Assembly: GCA_900314925.1 (NCBI GenBank)
Contig: OMXC01000010.1
Span: 99,632-163,631, forward strand
Length of the DNA stretch: 64,000 nt
Reading direction: 5' to 3'
Source: an uncultured Bacteroidales bacterium
GTDB taxonomy: Bacteria > Bacteroidota > Bacteroidia > Bacteroidales > P3
Shown here: piece by piece, positions 35,156 to 44,382 of the stretch
Position numbering within the stretch: the stretch's first letter is position 1
How the letters are laid out: every line of letters starts with the position of its first letter
The notes under the pieces: model-generated
What the model saw: the letters and a program-made list of their open reading frames with translations, nothing else
Database searches by the model: none
What the model was told of the DNA's origin: nothing
Program-made: the position numbers and the translations under genes

Positions 35156-36358
35156 ATGTTGCAAGATATTAGAAATCAGTTTCCTATACTTGGCGTTGAA
35201 GTGCATGGCCGCCAGCTTGTCTACTTCGACAATGCCGCCACGACGCAGAAGCCCCTGGCGGTGATCGAGGCCCTGGACGCCTACTATCGCTCCGGCAACG
35301 CCAACATCCACCGCGGCGCCCACCATCTGGCTGCTGTCGCCACGGAGGCCTACGAAGGGGTGCGCCGCCAGGTGCAGGCCCTCATCGGCGCACGTCATGC
35401 GCACGAGATAGTCTTCACGCGCGGCACCACGGAGAGCATCAACCTGGTGGCCAGCTCGTTCGCTCGCCGCTATTTCAAAGGCGACGGCGACGAGGTTATT
35501 GTGTCGGGCATGGAGCACCACAGCAACATCGTGCCGTGGCAGCTTGCCGGCGCCACGCTGCGCCCCGTGCCGTTCAGCGACGACGGTGTGCTCGACCTCG
35601 AGGCCATGGAGCGGCTTTTCAACGGCCATACGCGCCTGGTGGCTGTCTGCCATGCCTCCAACACGCTGGGCACCGTGAATCCCGTGGCCGACATCGTGGC
35701 CTTGGCCCATGCACACGGGGTGCCCGTGCTTGTCGACGGCGCACAGGCGGTGTCGCACATGAAGGTCGACGTGCAGGCGTTGGGTTGCGATTTCTACTGT
35801 TTCTCCGGCCACAAGATGTACGGGCCGATGGGGGTCGGCGTCATGTACGGCCGCGAGGAGCTGCTGAGCGAGATGCCGCCGTATCAGGGCGGAGGAGAGA
35901 TGATCAGCGAGGTGTCGTTTGAGCGCACCACCTACAACGAGCTGCCCTTCAAGTTCGAGGCCGGCACCCCGTCGGTGGGCGACGTCATAGGGCTTGGCAA
36001 GGCCATAGAGTTCATGCAGAGTGTGGGCATGGACGCCCTTGCCGCACAGGAGGCCGACCTGCTGGCCTATGCCGCCGAGCGCCTCGCCGCCCTGCCGGGC
36101 ATACGCTTCTTCGGCCGTGCTCCGCAGAAGACGGCGGTCCTGTCGTTCCTCGTCGGCGACAGCCACCCCTACGATGTGGGCACCCTGCTCGACCAGATGG
36201 GCATCGCCGTGCGCACGGGACACCACTGCACACAGCCCGTCATGGACCGCTACGGCATTCCCGGCACGGTGCGTGCTAGCTTCGCCGTCTACAACACACG
36301 TGCCGAGGTCGACACCATGGTGTCGGCGCTGGAACGTATAATGCCCATGTTGCAATAG
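35156..36358 (+). CDS. sufS: SufS-type cysteine desulfurase
   Basis: 400 aa from the ATG at 35156, chosen over one six codons upstream because LQDIRNQFPIL is the usual family opening. This PLP enzyme takes sulfur from cysteine for Fe-S cluster assembly. YFDNAATTQKP near the N-terminus, TRGTTESINLVA, EHHSNIVPW and the PLP lysine in FSGHKMYGP (about residue 220) are present. The persulfide cysteine lies in RTGHHCTQP near residue 358. The other suf genes (B, C, D) are not in this window. recN begins 2 nt after the stop, an odd pairing but clearly one transcript. Confidence 0.93.
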   Translation: MLQDIRNQFPILGVEVHGRQLVYFDNAATTQKPLAVIEALDAYYRSGNANIHRGAHHLAAVATEAYEGVRRQVQALIGARHAHEIVFTRGTTESINLVASSFARRYFKGDGDEVIVSGMEHHSNIVPWQLAGATLRPVPFSDDGVLDLEAMERLFNGHTRLVAVCHASNTLGTVNPVADIVALAHAHGVPVLVDGAQAVSHMKVDVQALGCDFYCFSGHKMYGPMGVGVMYGREELLSEMPPYQGGGEMISEVSFERTTYNELPFKFEAGTPSVGDVIGLGKAIEFMQSVGMDALAAQEADLLAYAAERLAALPGIRFFGRAPQKTAVLSFLVGDSHPYDVGTLLDQMGIAVRTGHHCTQPVMDRYGIPGTVRASFAVYNTRAEVDTMVSALERIMPMLQ

Positions 36359-36360
36359 CC

Positions 36361-38013
36361 ATGTTACAGACGTTACATATTGAGAACTATGCGCTGATTC
36401 GCGAGACGGACATCCGCTTCGGCGGCGGCTTTGTGGCCATCACCGGCGAGACGGGGGCCGGCAAGAGCATCATGCTCGGCGCTCTCGGCCTCCTCCTCGG
36501 CCAGCGGGCCGACGCAGCCGTGCTCGCCGAGAAGGAGCGCAAATGCGTCGTCGAGGCCCTCTTCGACGTGGCGGGACTTGGCCTGGAACCGCTCTTCCGC
36601 GAGGCCGACGTGGACTACGACGACAAGCTTATTCTGCGCCGCGAGATACTGCCGTCGGCCAAGAGCCGCGCTTTCGTCAACGACACACCGGTGCAGCTGC
36701 CGTTCCTCAAGCAGCTCGGCGCCAGAATAATCGATATCCATTCGCAGCACCAGACGCTCACGCTGGCCGACAGCTCTTATCGCATGGAACTGCTCGACAC
36801 GCTGGCCGGCGGCAGGGAACGCGCCGCTTATGCCGACGCTTTCGGCCGTTACGCTTCCTTGAAACGCGACTTGGAGGAGCTGACGTCGGCCGAGGCCCGG
36901 AACCGCAAAGAGCAGGACTACCTGCAGTTCCAGTTCGACGAGCTGGCGGAGGCACGCTTGGCTGCCGACGAGCAGCAGGCGCTGGAGGAGGAGTCGCAGT
37001 TGCTGGCGTACGCAGAGGCGGTGCGCGAGGGGCTCGCCACAGCGGCCGCCATGCTCGACGACGACACGGAGCAGTCTGTGCTGGCGCGTCTGCGTCAGGC
37101 CAAAGCGGCTCTGGCGCATGTGGCGGAGTACCATAAGGAGGCGGCCGACTTGTTGGCGCGTGTGGACTCGTCGCTGATCGAGCTCGACGATGTTGACAAC
37201 ACGCTGCTCTCCGCAGCCGATGGCGTTACCTACAGTCCTGAACGCCAGCAGGAAGTGGATGAGCGGCTGGCGCTGCTGTACCGCTTGGAGAAGAAACACG
37301 GTGTGGACGATGTCGCAGGCTTGATAGCTATCCGCGACGAACTGGATGTCAAGTTGCAGGCTATCGCCACACTCGACGACCGCATAAAAGCACAGATGGA
37401 ACAGGTGGACAAGGCTTTCGCCGAGGTGCAGAAAGCCGCCGACAGGCTGAGCGCCGCGCGTGGCAAAGCCGCCGAGCTTCTGTCGAAAGGCATTCTGCCC
37501 ACGCTGCATGAACTCGGCATGCCCGAAGCGCGCTTTGTCGTCGAGCTGTCGCCGACGGCTACCTACGGACCTAACGGCCACGACGCTGTGGCCTTCCTGT
37601 TCAATGCAAACCGTGGCGGCGAACTGCGCGACCTGGGCAAGGTGGCGTCGGGCGGCGAACTGTCGCGCCTGATGCTGGCGGTGAAGAGCATGCACACGTC
37701 GCGTTCGCTGCTGCCTACCATCATATTCGACGAGATAGATACCGGCGTCAGTGGCGACATAGCAGGTGCTGTGGGACGCATCATGTGCCGCATGGCGCAG
37801 AGTATGCAGGTGGTGGCGATCACCCACCTGCCGCAGATTGCCGCCAAAGCTCAGCAGCACATGAAGGTGTTCAAGGTGACCGACGACAAACGGACGGTGT
37901 CGTGCATCAAGGAGTTGGCCACAGACGAGCGCGTCACCGAAGTGGCTGTCATGCTCAGCAGCGACCCGCCGACCAAGGCGGCGCTGCAGACCGCCAAGGA
38001 GTTGATGCAATGA
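36361..38013 (+). CDS. recN: DNA repair protein RecN
   Basis: 550 aa, the standard length. RecN is an SMC-like ATPase that binds DNA ends during double-strand break repair. Walker A GETGAGKS is at residues 29-36 after the typical opening LQTLHIENYALI. Coiled-coil arms fill about 150-370. The C-terminal lobe carries the signature LGKVASGGELSRLMLA and Walker B TIIFDEIDTGVSGDIA, then the DEVTHLPQIAAK-like VVAITHLPQIAAKAQQH. The stop overlaps the start of aroK by 4 nt. Confidence 0.96.
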   Translation: MLQTLHIENYALIRETDIRFGGGFVAITGETGAGKSIMLGALGLLLGQRADAAVLAEKERKCVVEALFDVAGLGLEPLFREADVDYDDKLILRREILPSAKSRAFVNDTPVQLPFLKQLGARIIDIHSQHQTLTLADSSYRMELLDTLAGGRERAAYADAFGRYASLKRDLEELTSAEARNRKEQDYLQFQFDELAEARLAADEQQALEEESQLLAYAEAVREGLATAAAMLDDDTEQSVLARLRQAKAALAHVAEYHKEAADLLARVDSSLIELDDVDNTLLSAADGVTYSPERQQEVDERLALLYRLEKKHGVDDVAGLIAIRDELDVKLQAIATLDDRIKAQMEQVDKAFAEVQKAADRLSAARGKAAELLSKGILPTLHELGMPEARFVVELSPTATYGPNGHDAVAFLFNANRGGELRDLGKVASGGELSRLMLAVKSMHTSRSLLPTIIFDEIDTGVSGDIAGAVGRIMCRMAQSMQVVAITHLPQIAAKAQQHMKVFKVTDDKRTVSCIKELATDERVTEVAVMLSSDPPTKAALQTAKELMQ

Positions 38014-38483
38014 AGTACTACCTGGTGGGATATATGTATAGCGGGAAAACGACCTTCGGCCGTCGGCTCGCTGCCTCCAAGGGCATGGATTTCCTCGATC
38101 TGGACCGTGCCTTTGAGGAACGCTACCACTATACTGTGCCGCGATTTTTCGCCACCTTTGGCGAAACGGCCTTCCGTAAGCTGGAGACCCAGATGCTGCG
38201 CGATACCGCTCGGCTCGACAACGTGGTCATCGCCACTGGCGGGGGAACGCCGTGCCACAGCGGAAACATGGATTTTATACTTGCCAACGGTACTGCCATA
38301 TATATGCAGATGAGCGTGGACGACCTTGTGCAGAGAGCCTTGCACAGCCGTAACCCGAGGCCGCTGTTGCAGGGTCTGTCGCCGGAAGAGATGCGTGCAA
38401 AGATAGAGAGGCAAAAAGAAGAGCGCGAAGGTGTCTACCTCCGCGCCCAGATTGTCGTTGACGGGATGCACCCCGTGGTTTAG
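38010..38483 (+). CDS. aroK: Shikimate kinase
   Basis: 157 aa from the ATG at 38010, which overlaps the recN stop in an ATGA. It phosphorylates shikimate in the chorismate pathway. The P-loop reads GYMYSGKTT, with tyrosine where most shikimate kinases have glycine (GYMGSGKTT). FLDLD (residues 30-34) binds shikimate and metal, FGETAFRKLE and ATGGGTPC follow, and RPLL in the lid precedes the C-terminal KEEREGVYLRAQ. All other key positions are normal, so it is probably active. The 3' end overlaps the convergent nucleoside kinase gene by 4 nt. Confidence 0.9.
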   Translation: MKYYLVGYMYSGKTTFGRRLAASKGMDFLDLDRAFEERYHYTVPRFFATFGETAFRKLETQMLRDTARLDNVVIATGGGTPCHSGNMDFILANGTAIYMQMSVDDLVQRALHSRNPRPLLQGLSPEEMRAKIERQKEEREGVYLRAQIVVDGMHPVV

Positions 38484-40174
38484 TATTCGAAAGCGCTTCC
38501 GCCGAGGAATTCCCGCATGATGCTGTTGTAGGGGATGAACTTGTCATCTATCGGCAGCAGCGGCTCCGAGAAGTTGAGTATCTGCTGGGCGATAGAGTAT
38601 TCCTCGCAGTCTTCGGGGACCTGCTTCAGCAGCGGCTCGGCATAGCGTTTCAGCACGCCGAGTTCGTAGAGCAGGGCGCTGTTGAACATGACGTTGGCGT
38701 TCTCCTGATAGGGGAAGATGTGCTTCCTCTCGCCACGCACGACCTCGGGCCAGCGGCGCAGTGTCTCATAGGCATTCCAGCCGCGGAAGTTGTTGTCTCT
38801 CACCAAGCGGCGTACCAGACGGTTGTCGGTGCCGTGGATGATGTTTTGATCATCGATGGAGAGCTGTGTCAGCGCGCTTACATAGACCTTGAATTTCAGC
38901 TCTTCGTCTATGTCGGCGGTCAGCTTGGGGTTAAGTGCGTGGATACCTTCCACGACGAGGATGCTCCGTGGGCCCAGTTTAAGGGTCTTGCCGCTGTAGA
39001 ACGGGTCGCCTTTCTTGAAGTCAAAGGTCGGTATTTTGACCTCTTCGCCGCGGAACAAGGCGTTGAGGTGCTCGTTGAGCAACGGGATGTCGAGTGCGTC
39101 CACGCTCTCAAAGTCGTACTCTCCGTTGGGCAGTTTCGGTGTACGGTCGCGCCCAAGGAAGTAGTCGTCCAGCGACATCTGGTTGACATCGTAGCCAAGT
39201 ACGCTCAACTGCACACTCAGCCTGCGGCATGAGGTCGTCTTGCCGGAACTGGAGGGACCTGCCAGCAGAACCATCTTGGCTCCGCTCTGGCGCACCTGTT
39301 CGGCTATCTCGGCATACTTCTTCTCGTGTAGGGCTTCGGCCAGCAAGATGAGATCTTGCCCGCCGTCCTGGTAGACAATGCGATTGTAGTCGCTTACCGT
39401 AGACATGTGCATCAACTCTGTCCAGCGGTAGTGCTCGCGGAAGATGGCGAAGAGTTTCGGCGTCTCGGTGAAAAGAGACAGCTTGTCGGGATGCTCGGGG
39501 TCGGCACATTGTAGCATGTAGCCGTCTTCTCCATATTGGCGGAAGTCCCATGTCGTCAGGCATCCGGTGCTTGGCGCCAGCTTGCCGTTTATCTTGTGCA
39601 CGGTGTCGCCAAGGAAGTTCATCTCAACATACAGCTGCTTCAGGTGCTCCAGTATGTATAGGGTCTTCGGCATGTGGCGCGTGCGGATGAGCTCTTTGGC
39701 GTCCTCCAGCAGCATCGTCTTCGCCGTGAAGGGCATGTCGGCCTCCTGCAGGGCTATCATGCGCTCTCTGACCGTGCGGCACACCTCGTCTGTGGCAGGC
39801 AGCTGGAAGTCGTCTACGGCGCTTACTATACGGCAGTAAAACCCGTTCTGCAGCGAGTGGTCAATCGACAGAACTGCCTTGGGGTAACAGTCGTGCACCG
39901 CAGTGTAGAGCATCATCGTCAGCGCGTTCCTGTACATGCGGAAACCTTGGCGGCTTGTGATGTCCAGCAGCTGGATGGTCTTGGGGTTGTATATGCGGTA
40001 TTGCAGCGGCTCAACCTTGTTGTTCACCAAGGCACCGAGTATGGGCCACGGGGCTTTGCCGTCGGCGAGGGTCTTACTCTTTTCGTACTCTTCGGCCAGT
40101 TTCGCCACCTGGGTGCCGGGCTCTATCATCATACGCTCGCCGGTGTTGGCGAGCACAATCTCAACTTTATTCAT
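38480..40174 (-). CDS. Nucleoside kinase (TGS domain plus uridine-kinase-like domain)
   Basis: 564 aa. The N-terminal 65 residues resemble a TGS domain. A middle part (about 70-240) has similarity to the second N-terminal domain of threonyl-tRNA synthetase. The C-terminal half is a P-loop kinase of the phosphoribulokinase/uridine kinase family with AGPSSSGKTT at 305-314, LDDYFLGRDRTPK and VEGIHALNP. This fused form is common in Bacteroidota and some Firmicutes and is annotated as nucleoside kinase. The true substrate is not certain. Its start overlaps the upstream aminopeptidase stop by 4 nt. Confidence 0.88.
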   Translation of the reverse strand: MNKVEIVLANTGERMMIEPGTQVAKLAEEYEKSKTLADGKAPWPILGALVNNKVEPLQYRIYNPKTIQLLDITSRQGFRMYRNALTMMLYTAVHDCYPKAVLSIDHSLQNGFYCRIVSAVDDFQLPATDEVCRTVRERMIALQEADMPFTAKTMLLEDAKELIRTRHMPKTLYILEHLKQLYVEMNFLGDTVHKINGKLAPSTGCLTTWDFRQYGEDGYMLQCADPEHPDKLSLFTETPKLFAIFREHYRWTELMHMSTVSDYNRIVYQDGGQDLILLAEALHEKKYAEIAEQVRQSGAKMVLLAGPSSSGKTTSCRRLSVQLSVLGYDVNQMSLDDYFLGRDRTPKLPNGEYDFESVDALDIPLLNEHLNALFRGEEVKIPTFDFKKGDPFYSGKTLKLGPRSILVVEGIHALNPKLTADIDEELKFKVYVSALTQLSIDDQNIIHGTDNRLVRRLVRDNNFRGWNAYETLRRWPEVVRGERKHIFPYQENANVMFNSALLYELGVLKRYAEPLLKQVPEDCEEYSIAQQILNFSEPLLPIDDKFIPYNSIMREFLGGSAFEY

Positions 40175-41547
40175 GATGCCATTGTATCCTCAATTTCCTT
40201 GACTGTCTTGGGTATGGGCTTGCCCAGCACACGGCAGCCGGTCTTCGTGACCAGCACGTCGTCTTCTATGCGGATGCCGCCAAAGTCTTTCCATTTCTCC
40301 AGCTCGCGGTAGTTGATGAACTCCTTGCATTTGCCCCCGGCTTTCCATTTGTCGATAAGTGCGGGTATGAAGTAGCATCCAGGCTCGTCGGTGATGACGA
40401 AGCCGGGTTGCAGACGGCGTCCGCAGCGAAGGCTGCCGAGGCCGAACTGCTCGCTGGGGCGTGTCTCGTTGTCGTAACCTACGTTAATCTGGCCATAGTT
40501 CTCCATGTCGTGCACGTCGAGGCCCATCATGTGGCCCAGGCCGTGGGGCATGAGCAGGCTGTGGGCACCGGCTTCCACTATGTCGTCCACCTTGCCCTTC
40601 AATATGCCGAGTCCTTTGTAGCCTTCGGCAAGCTTGCGGCTTGCGGCCTGATGCACCTCTTTGTAGGTGATGCCTGGCTTGGTGACGCGTATAGCCTCGA
40701 GGTTCGCTCCCAGCACAATCTCGTAGATGGCTTTCTGGCGGCTGTCGAATTTGCCTCCAACGGGCACCGAACGGGTGATGTCGGAGCAGTAGTTCATCGC
40801 TGTCTCGCATCCGGCGTCCATCACAAGCATGCGCCCCTTCGTCAGCTTGTTGTTGTGACCGTGGTTGTGCAGGGTCTCGCCGTGAACTGTCATGATGACG
40901 GGGAAGCTCACGGGGCCGTTGCCTTTCCAGGCCTCGCCTTCCATGAAGCCGGCCAGCTCGTACTCGTAGCGGCCCGGCATGGCCATCTTCATGGCGCCCA
41001 CATGCATGTTATATGCCGTGGCTATGGCTTTCTCAATCTCTGCAATCTCTTCGGCACTCTTGATGCTGCGCTGTTTCACGCAGGCCAGCGTGAGTTCCAT
41101 CGAGGCAAAACGAGCCACAGCGTCGTACTTGATGCCGAGCAGCTCGCTCAGCTGTCGCGTGATGTCGGCACGGTAGGGGGCTATGTAGTGGAAGTCCTTG
41201 GCAGAGGCCAGTTTCCTGCGCAGTGCGTTCAGATTGCCCGTGTTGCCCACACCCACGCTGGCCGCCAGCTCCTTGACGCTCGGCAGCGGCCCTGTCCAGA
41301 TGATGTCGTCTATGTCGTAGTCGTTGGCGAAGATATAGTCCTTGCCGTTGTCGCAGTCTATCACGCCCACGAGGTCTTCGCGCTGAAGCCCGAAGAAATA
41401 CAGGAATGTGCTGTCCTGACGGAACCAATAGGTGTTGTCTTTGTAGTTGCACGGGGCTTCGTGGTTGCCCGGAATGATGATGATGCCGTGGCCCACGTCT
41501 TTGCGCAACTGCTCGCGGCGTTTGATATAAGTCTCTTTCTTGAACAT
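40171..41547 (-). CDS. pepP: Aminopeptidase P family (Xaa-Pro) metallopeptidase
   Basis: 458 aa with no signal peptide. The N-terminal creatinase-like domain (to about 180) precedes the pita-bread catalytic domain. That domain has the five metal ligands in order: two aspartates in VMDAGCETAMNYCSDITRS, the histidine in PHGLGHMMGLDVHD, and the glutamates in ITDEPGCYF and GIRIEDDVLV. The enzyme removes an N-terminal residue before proline using a dinuclear manganese centre, in the cytoplasm. It is the first gene of a two-gene minus-strand operon with the nucleoside kinase (4-nt overlap). No -7/-33 pair is visible in the AT-rich leader. Confidence 0.93.
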   Translation of the reverse strand: MFKKETYIKRREQLRKDVGHGIIIIPGNHEAPCNYKDNTYWFRQDSTFLYFFGLQREDLVGVIDCDNGKDYIFANDYDIDDIIWTGPLPSVKELAASVGVGNTGNLNALRRKLASAKDFHYIAPYRADITRQLSELLGIKYDAVARFASMELTLACVKQRSIKSAEEIAEIEKAIATAYNMHVGAMKMAMPGRYEYELAGFMEGEAWKGNGPVSFPVIMTVHGETLHNHGHNNKLTKGRMLVMDAGCETAMNYCSDITRSVPVGGKFDSRQKAIYEIVLGANLEAIRVTKPGITYKEVHQAASRKLAEGYKGLGILKGKVDDIVEAGAHSLLMPHGLGHMMGLDVHDMENYGQINVGYDNETRPSEQFGLGSLRCGRRLQPGFVITDEPGCYFIPALIDKWKAGGKCKEFINYRELEKWKDFGGIRIEDDVLVTKTGCRVLGKPIPKTVKEIEDTMAS

Positions 41548-41619
41548 GGCTGTATTTTTTTTTCTTATTTAACGCTCCGATGGTGTTTATATTGTGCCGG
41601 TGGCAAAATATATGTGGCC

Positions 41620-42684
41620 TCAATTGCAGAGCCGGCGGTAGTGGCAGGTGAGGAGGTCGCCGTTGTCGTCGTAGAGGTGCATGCCGCTGCCTTCGCAGTA
41701 GCGCCACATCTTGCAGTCGGCGCAGTGCCCTTTCCGTGCCCACGAGCGGTCGCGCATCAGCTGGAAGCGGTTCTGCCATACGTCCCACAGGTCGTCGGTG
41801 TAGATGCTGCCCTGGTCCATGTGGCTGCGCACCGAGGTGCAGCCGCTGATGGCGCCGTCGCAGCGTATCGACGCCACCTCGATGCCCGAGCGGCAGTAGA
41901 AGAAGTGGTCGCGCACGCGCTGCTCGTAGTCGCCGAGGAAGCCCTCGCAAGCGTAGATCACCTCCATCGTCCTGTCGCTGTGCCTCTCCTCTTCGATGAA
42001 GTCCATGAGCCGGCGCAGCTGCTTGTCGGTAAGCTGCAGGTCGGGGTCGCTGGCGGCGCGTCCCATGGGGAAGATGCTGAAGAGGCGCCAGCTGGCTACG
42101 CCGAGCCCTGCGAGCAGGTCCCTGAATTCCGCCAGCCGGTCTATGTTGCGAGGGTTGACGCAGGTGACGACGTCCCACAGCACCTCGTGCTGTGCCGCCA
42201 GCAGGCTGACGGCTTCCGTGGCCCTGGCGAAGGAGCCTTCGTGGCGCCTCAGCCAGTTGTGCTGCTCCTCGGGGCCGTCGAGGCTCACGGTGACGGAGTG
42301 CAGGCCGCTCTCCATGAGGCTCTGCAGGCGGGCCTGGTCGAGCAGGTAGCCGTTGGTGACCACCCCCCAGGGGTAGCCGCGGCGGTAGAGCTCGAGGCCC
42401 ACCTCTTCAAGGTCGTCGCGCAGAAGCGCTTCGCCGCCGGTAATGATGATGAATGTCTCGTTGGGGTTGACGTGCGGTGTCAGGCTGTCGACGGCCTGCA
42501 GGAAGTCTGCCGCCGGCATGTCCTTCACCTCGGGCTGCACCCTGCAGTCGCTCCCGCAGTGGCGGCAGTGCATGTTGCAGCGCAGCGTGCACTCCCAGAA
42601 GAGGCTGCGCAACGGATGCAGCTGCTCGTTGGTCTTGCGCAGTTGCCGCTGCAGCTCGAGCCCTACACGTTGCCTGAAGTTCAT
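41620..42684 (-). CDS. Radical SAM/SPASM enzyme of the rSAM/lipoprotein system
   Basis: 354 aa from the ATG at 42682-42684. The open frame extends far upstream but only as antisense to other genes. The radical SAM cluster motif CNMHCRHC (about residues 35-42) is followed by the GGE-type ITGGEALLRDDLE and later by a SPASM-type cysteine set near the C-terminus (CRSG, CDGAISGCTS, CADCKMWRYCEGSG), which binds extra Fe-S clusters. In this family the gene pairs with a short lipoprotein gene, and that partner lies directly upstream here with a 4-nt overlap. The chemistry performed on the partner is unknown. Confidence 0.9.
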   Translation of the reverse strand: MNFRQRVGLELQRQLRKTNEQLHPLRSLFWECTLRCNMHCRHCGSDCRVQPEVKDMPAADFLQAVDSLTPHVNPNETFIIITGGEALLRDDLEEVGLELYRRGYPWGVVTNGYLLDQARLQSLMESGLHSVTVSLDGPEEQHNWLRRHEGSFARATEAVSLLAAQHEVLWDVVTCVNPRNIDRLAEFRDLLAGLGVASWRLFSIFPMGRAASDPDLQLTDKQLRRLMDFIEEERHSDRTMEVIYACEGFLGDYEQRVRDHFFYCRSGIEVASIRCDGAISGCTSVRSHMDQGSIYTDDLWDVWQNRFQLMRDRSWARKGHCADCKMWRYCEGSGMHLYDDNGDLLTCHYRRLCN

Positions 42685-43226
42685 TTGCTCTCCAGCTCGA
42701 TGTCTATCTTGGTGCTGAAGGTGCCCTGGTTCCAGCCGCCGGCGTTGGTCTTGTCGATGTTCTCGGCCTTGACGGGCACGTCGAGCAGGCGGTTCTTGTA
42801 TCGGCCGTTGGCCTTGCCGTCGGTGTCGCGCACCAGCACACGCACCTTCTCGCGCGGCAGGCCGTCGTGGCGCAGCTCGAAGTTGCCGCGCTTGTCGGTC
42901 TTCACCTCGTTGTTTTCCAGGTATTTCTTTATGTTCTCCTGGTCGCCGTAGATGGTGTCGGCCGTGGCCTCGACGCCGTGCTCCAGCAGGTTGACGCTTA
43001 CGCCCTCCACGGGTCGGCCCTTGCGGTCTTTCACCTGCCCCATGATGCGGTAGCCCATCGTCGGCACCCCGTACATGAGCCTTATCTCCTCGCGGGGTTG
43101 CGGGCGTGGGGCCTGCTCCTCTTCTGGCTGGGCCAACTGCTTGTGACTGTGGCACGACGAGAGCCCCAGGGCGCTCATGAGCGACACGATGAGCCAGTTT
43201 TTCAGTTTCAGGAACTTTATCTTCAT
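42681..43226 (-). CDS. Putative lipoprotein of the rSAM/lipoprotein system
   Basis: 181 aa from the ATG at 43224-43226, which places the signal peptide (NWLIVSLMSALGLSSC, acylated cysteine about residue 27) at the N-terminus. The mature part has a proline/glutamate-rich linker, the conserved LMYGVP just before a beta-sandwich of the carboxypeptidase-regulatory-like type (GQVKDRKGRPVEGVSVNLL), and repeated strands to the end. This arrangement matches the lipoprotein that accompanies a dedicated radical SAM/SPASM enzyme in Bacteroidales. It is translationally coupled to that enzyme (ATGA at 42681-42684). The modified residue, if any, is not known. Confidence 0.88.
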   Translation of the reverse strand: MKIKFLKLKNWLIVSLMSALGLSSCHSHKQLAQPEEEQAPRPQPREEIRLMYGVPTMGYRIMGQVKDRKGRPVEGVSVNLLEHGVEATADTIYGDQENIKKYLENNEVKTDKRGNFELRHDGLPREKVRVLVRDTDGKANGRYKNRLLDVPVKAENIDKTNAGGWNQGTFSTKIDIELESK

Positions 43227-43260
43227 GCAAAAATAACGCCGCCGATTGGAAAAAATTGTG

Positions 43261-43268
43261 TATCTTTG
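43261..43268 (+). promoter_or_regulatory. -7 element (TATCTTTG) for the DAHP synthase/chorismate mutase gene
   Basis: Matches TAnnTTTG, 22 nt before the ATG at 43291. A TTGG at 43246-43249 is closer than the usual 19 nt, so the -33 is uncertain. Confidence 0.65.
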
Positions 43269-43290
43269 CAAATTGTTTTATGCTACAGTT

Positions 43291-44322
43291 ATGATAAAGA
43301 CAATAATAGCAGGTCCTTGCAGTGTCGAGAGTCGCGAGCAGCTGCGCATCGTCACCGAGGCCCTCGCCGCCATGCCGCGCGTGGGGCTCATCCGCGCCGG
43401 CGTGTGGAAGCCGCGCACGCGCCCTGGCGGTTTCGAGGGTCTCGGCGAGCCGGCCTTGCAGTGGATGCAGGCTTTCGCCGCGGAGTATGGTGTGCGCTAC
43501 TGCTGCGAGGTGGCCACGCCCGACCATGTGGCCCTCTGCCAGCGCTACGGCATAGGCACCGTGTGGATAGGCGCCCGCACCACTGGCAACCCCTTCATGG
43601 TCGGCGAGCTCTGCGCGGCTCTGCGCGGCAGCGCCATGCAGGTGCTGGTGAAGAACCCCACGAGCCCCGACGTGCGCCTGTGGCTCGGCGCCATAGAGCG
43701 CCTGCGCCAGTGCGGCATAGCCGATATCAGTGCCGTGCACCGTGGCTTCGAAATGTACCACAACCACGGCTATCGCAACGCGCCCCTCTGGGAGGTGCCC
43801 ATGACGCTGCGGCGCGAGATGCCCGAGGTGCCGCTGCTCTGCGACCCGAGCCACATCGGCGGCAGCCGCGAGCTGGTGGCGCCGCTGGTGCAGACGGCGT
43901 CGCAGTTCGACTTCGACGGCCTCATGGTGGAGGTGCACCCCGACCCAGACGCCGCCCTCACCGACGGCCCCCAGCAGCTGACCGTCGCCGACTTCGCGGC
44001 GCTGCTCGACAACCTGGCGCCGCTCGCCGCGCACCGCTCGCCGCTCACGGAGCGCCAGCTCGAGCCCCTGCGCCGTCAGATTGACGAAATAGACCACGAG
44101 ATGCTCTCGCTCCTGGCACGCCGCATGGAGATGTCGCGCCAGATTGCCTTCGTCAAGCGCGACCTCAACCTGCCAGTCTACCAGTCCGACCGCTGGTCCG
44201 ACGTGGTGGCCGACCGTCTGCAGCAGGCCACGGGGCTGGGGCTCGACGCCGACTTCACGCGCGCCCTGCTCGAGAAGATACACGCCGAGAGCATGCGTGT
44301 GCAGCTCAACGTCGGAGAATAA
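43291..44322 (+). CDS. Bifunctional DAHP synthase / chorismate mutase
   Basis: 343 aa from the ATG at 43291; a 15-codon longer frame runs through the -7 element and was rejected. Residues 1-250 form the DAHP synthase barrel (AGPCSVESREQL at 7-18, WIGARTTGNPF, VLVKNPTSPD, DPSHIGGSREL), which condenses phosphoenolpyruvate with erythrose 4-phosphate. Residues 258-343 are an AroQ-type helical chorismate mutase (LRRQIDEIDHEMLSLLARRM, then VYQSDRW). The fusion joins the first shikimate step to the first step toward phenylalanine and tyrosine, which suggests feedback control by prephenate or an aromatic acid. A strong terminator follows. Confidence 0.92.
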   Translation: MIKTIIAGPCSVESREQLRIVTEALAAMPRVGLIRAGVWKPRTRPGGFEGLGEPALQWMQAFAAEYGVRYCCEVATPDHVALCQRYGIGTVWIGARTTGNPFMVGELCAALRGSAMQVLVKNPTSPDVRLWLGAIERLRQCGIADISAVHRGFEMYHNHGYRNAPLWEVPMTLRREMPEVPLLCDPSHIGGSRELVAPLVQTASQFDFDGLMVEVHPDPDAALTDGPQQLTVADFAALLDNLAPLAAHRSPLTERQLEPLRRQIDEIDHEMLSLLARRMEMSRQIAFVKRDLNLPVYQSDRWSDVVADRLQQATGLGLDADFTRALLEKIHAESMRVQLNVGE

Positions 44323-44327
44323 ACGAA

Positions 44328-44365
44328 CACCCCCGGCCTCTCGGTCGGGGGTGGCTTCTTCTTGT
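44328..44365 (+). terminator. Terminator after the DAHP synthase/chorismate mutase gene
   Basis: CACCCCCG at 44328-44335 pairs perfectly with CGGGGGTG at 44346-44353. A T-rich tract follows. It may also serve the convergent rpmA transcript. Confidence 0.8.
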
Positions 44366-44382
44366 TTCGTTTTCTTGTGCGC

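Noticed and set aside
41620..44283. Reading the radical SAM gene as an 887-aa protein
   Set aside because: The upstream two thirds are antisense to the DAHP synthase gene or out of frame with the lipoprotein. The family start is at 42684, overlapping the lipoprotein stop.
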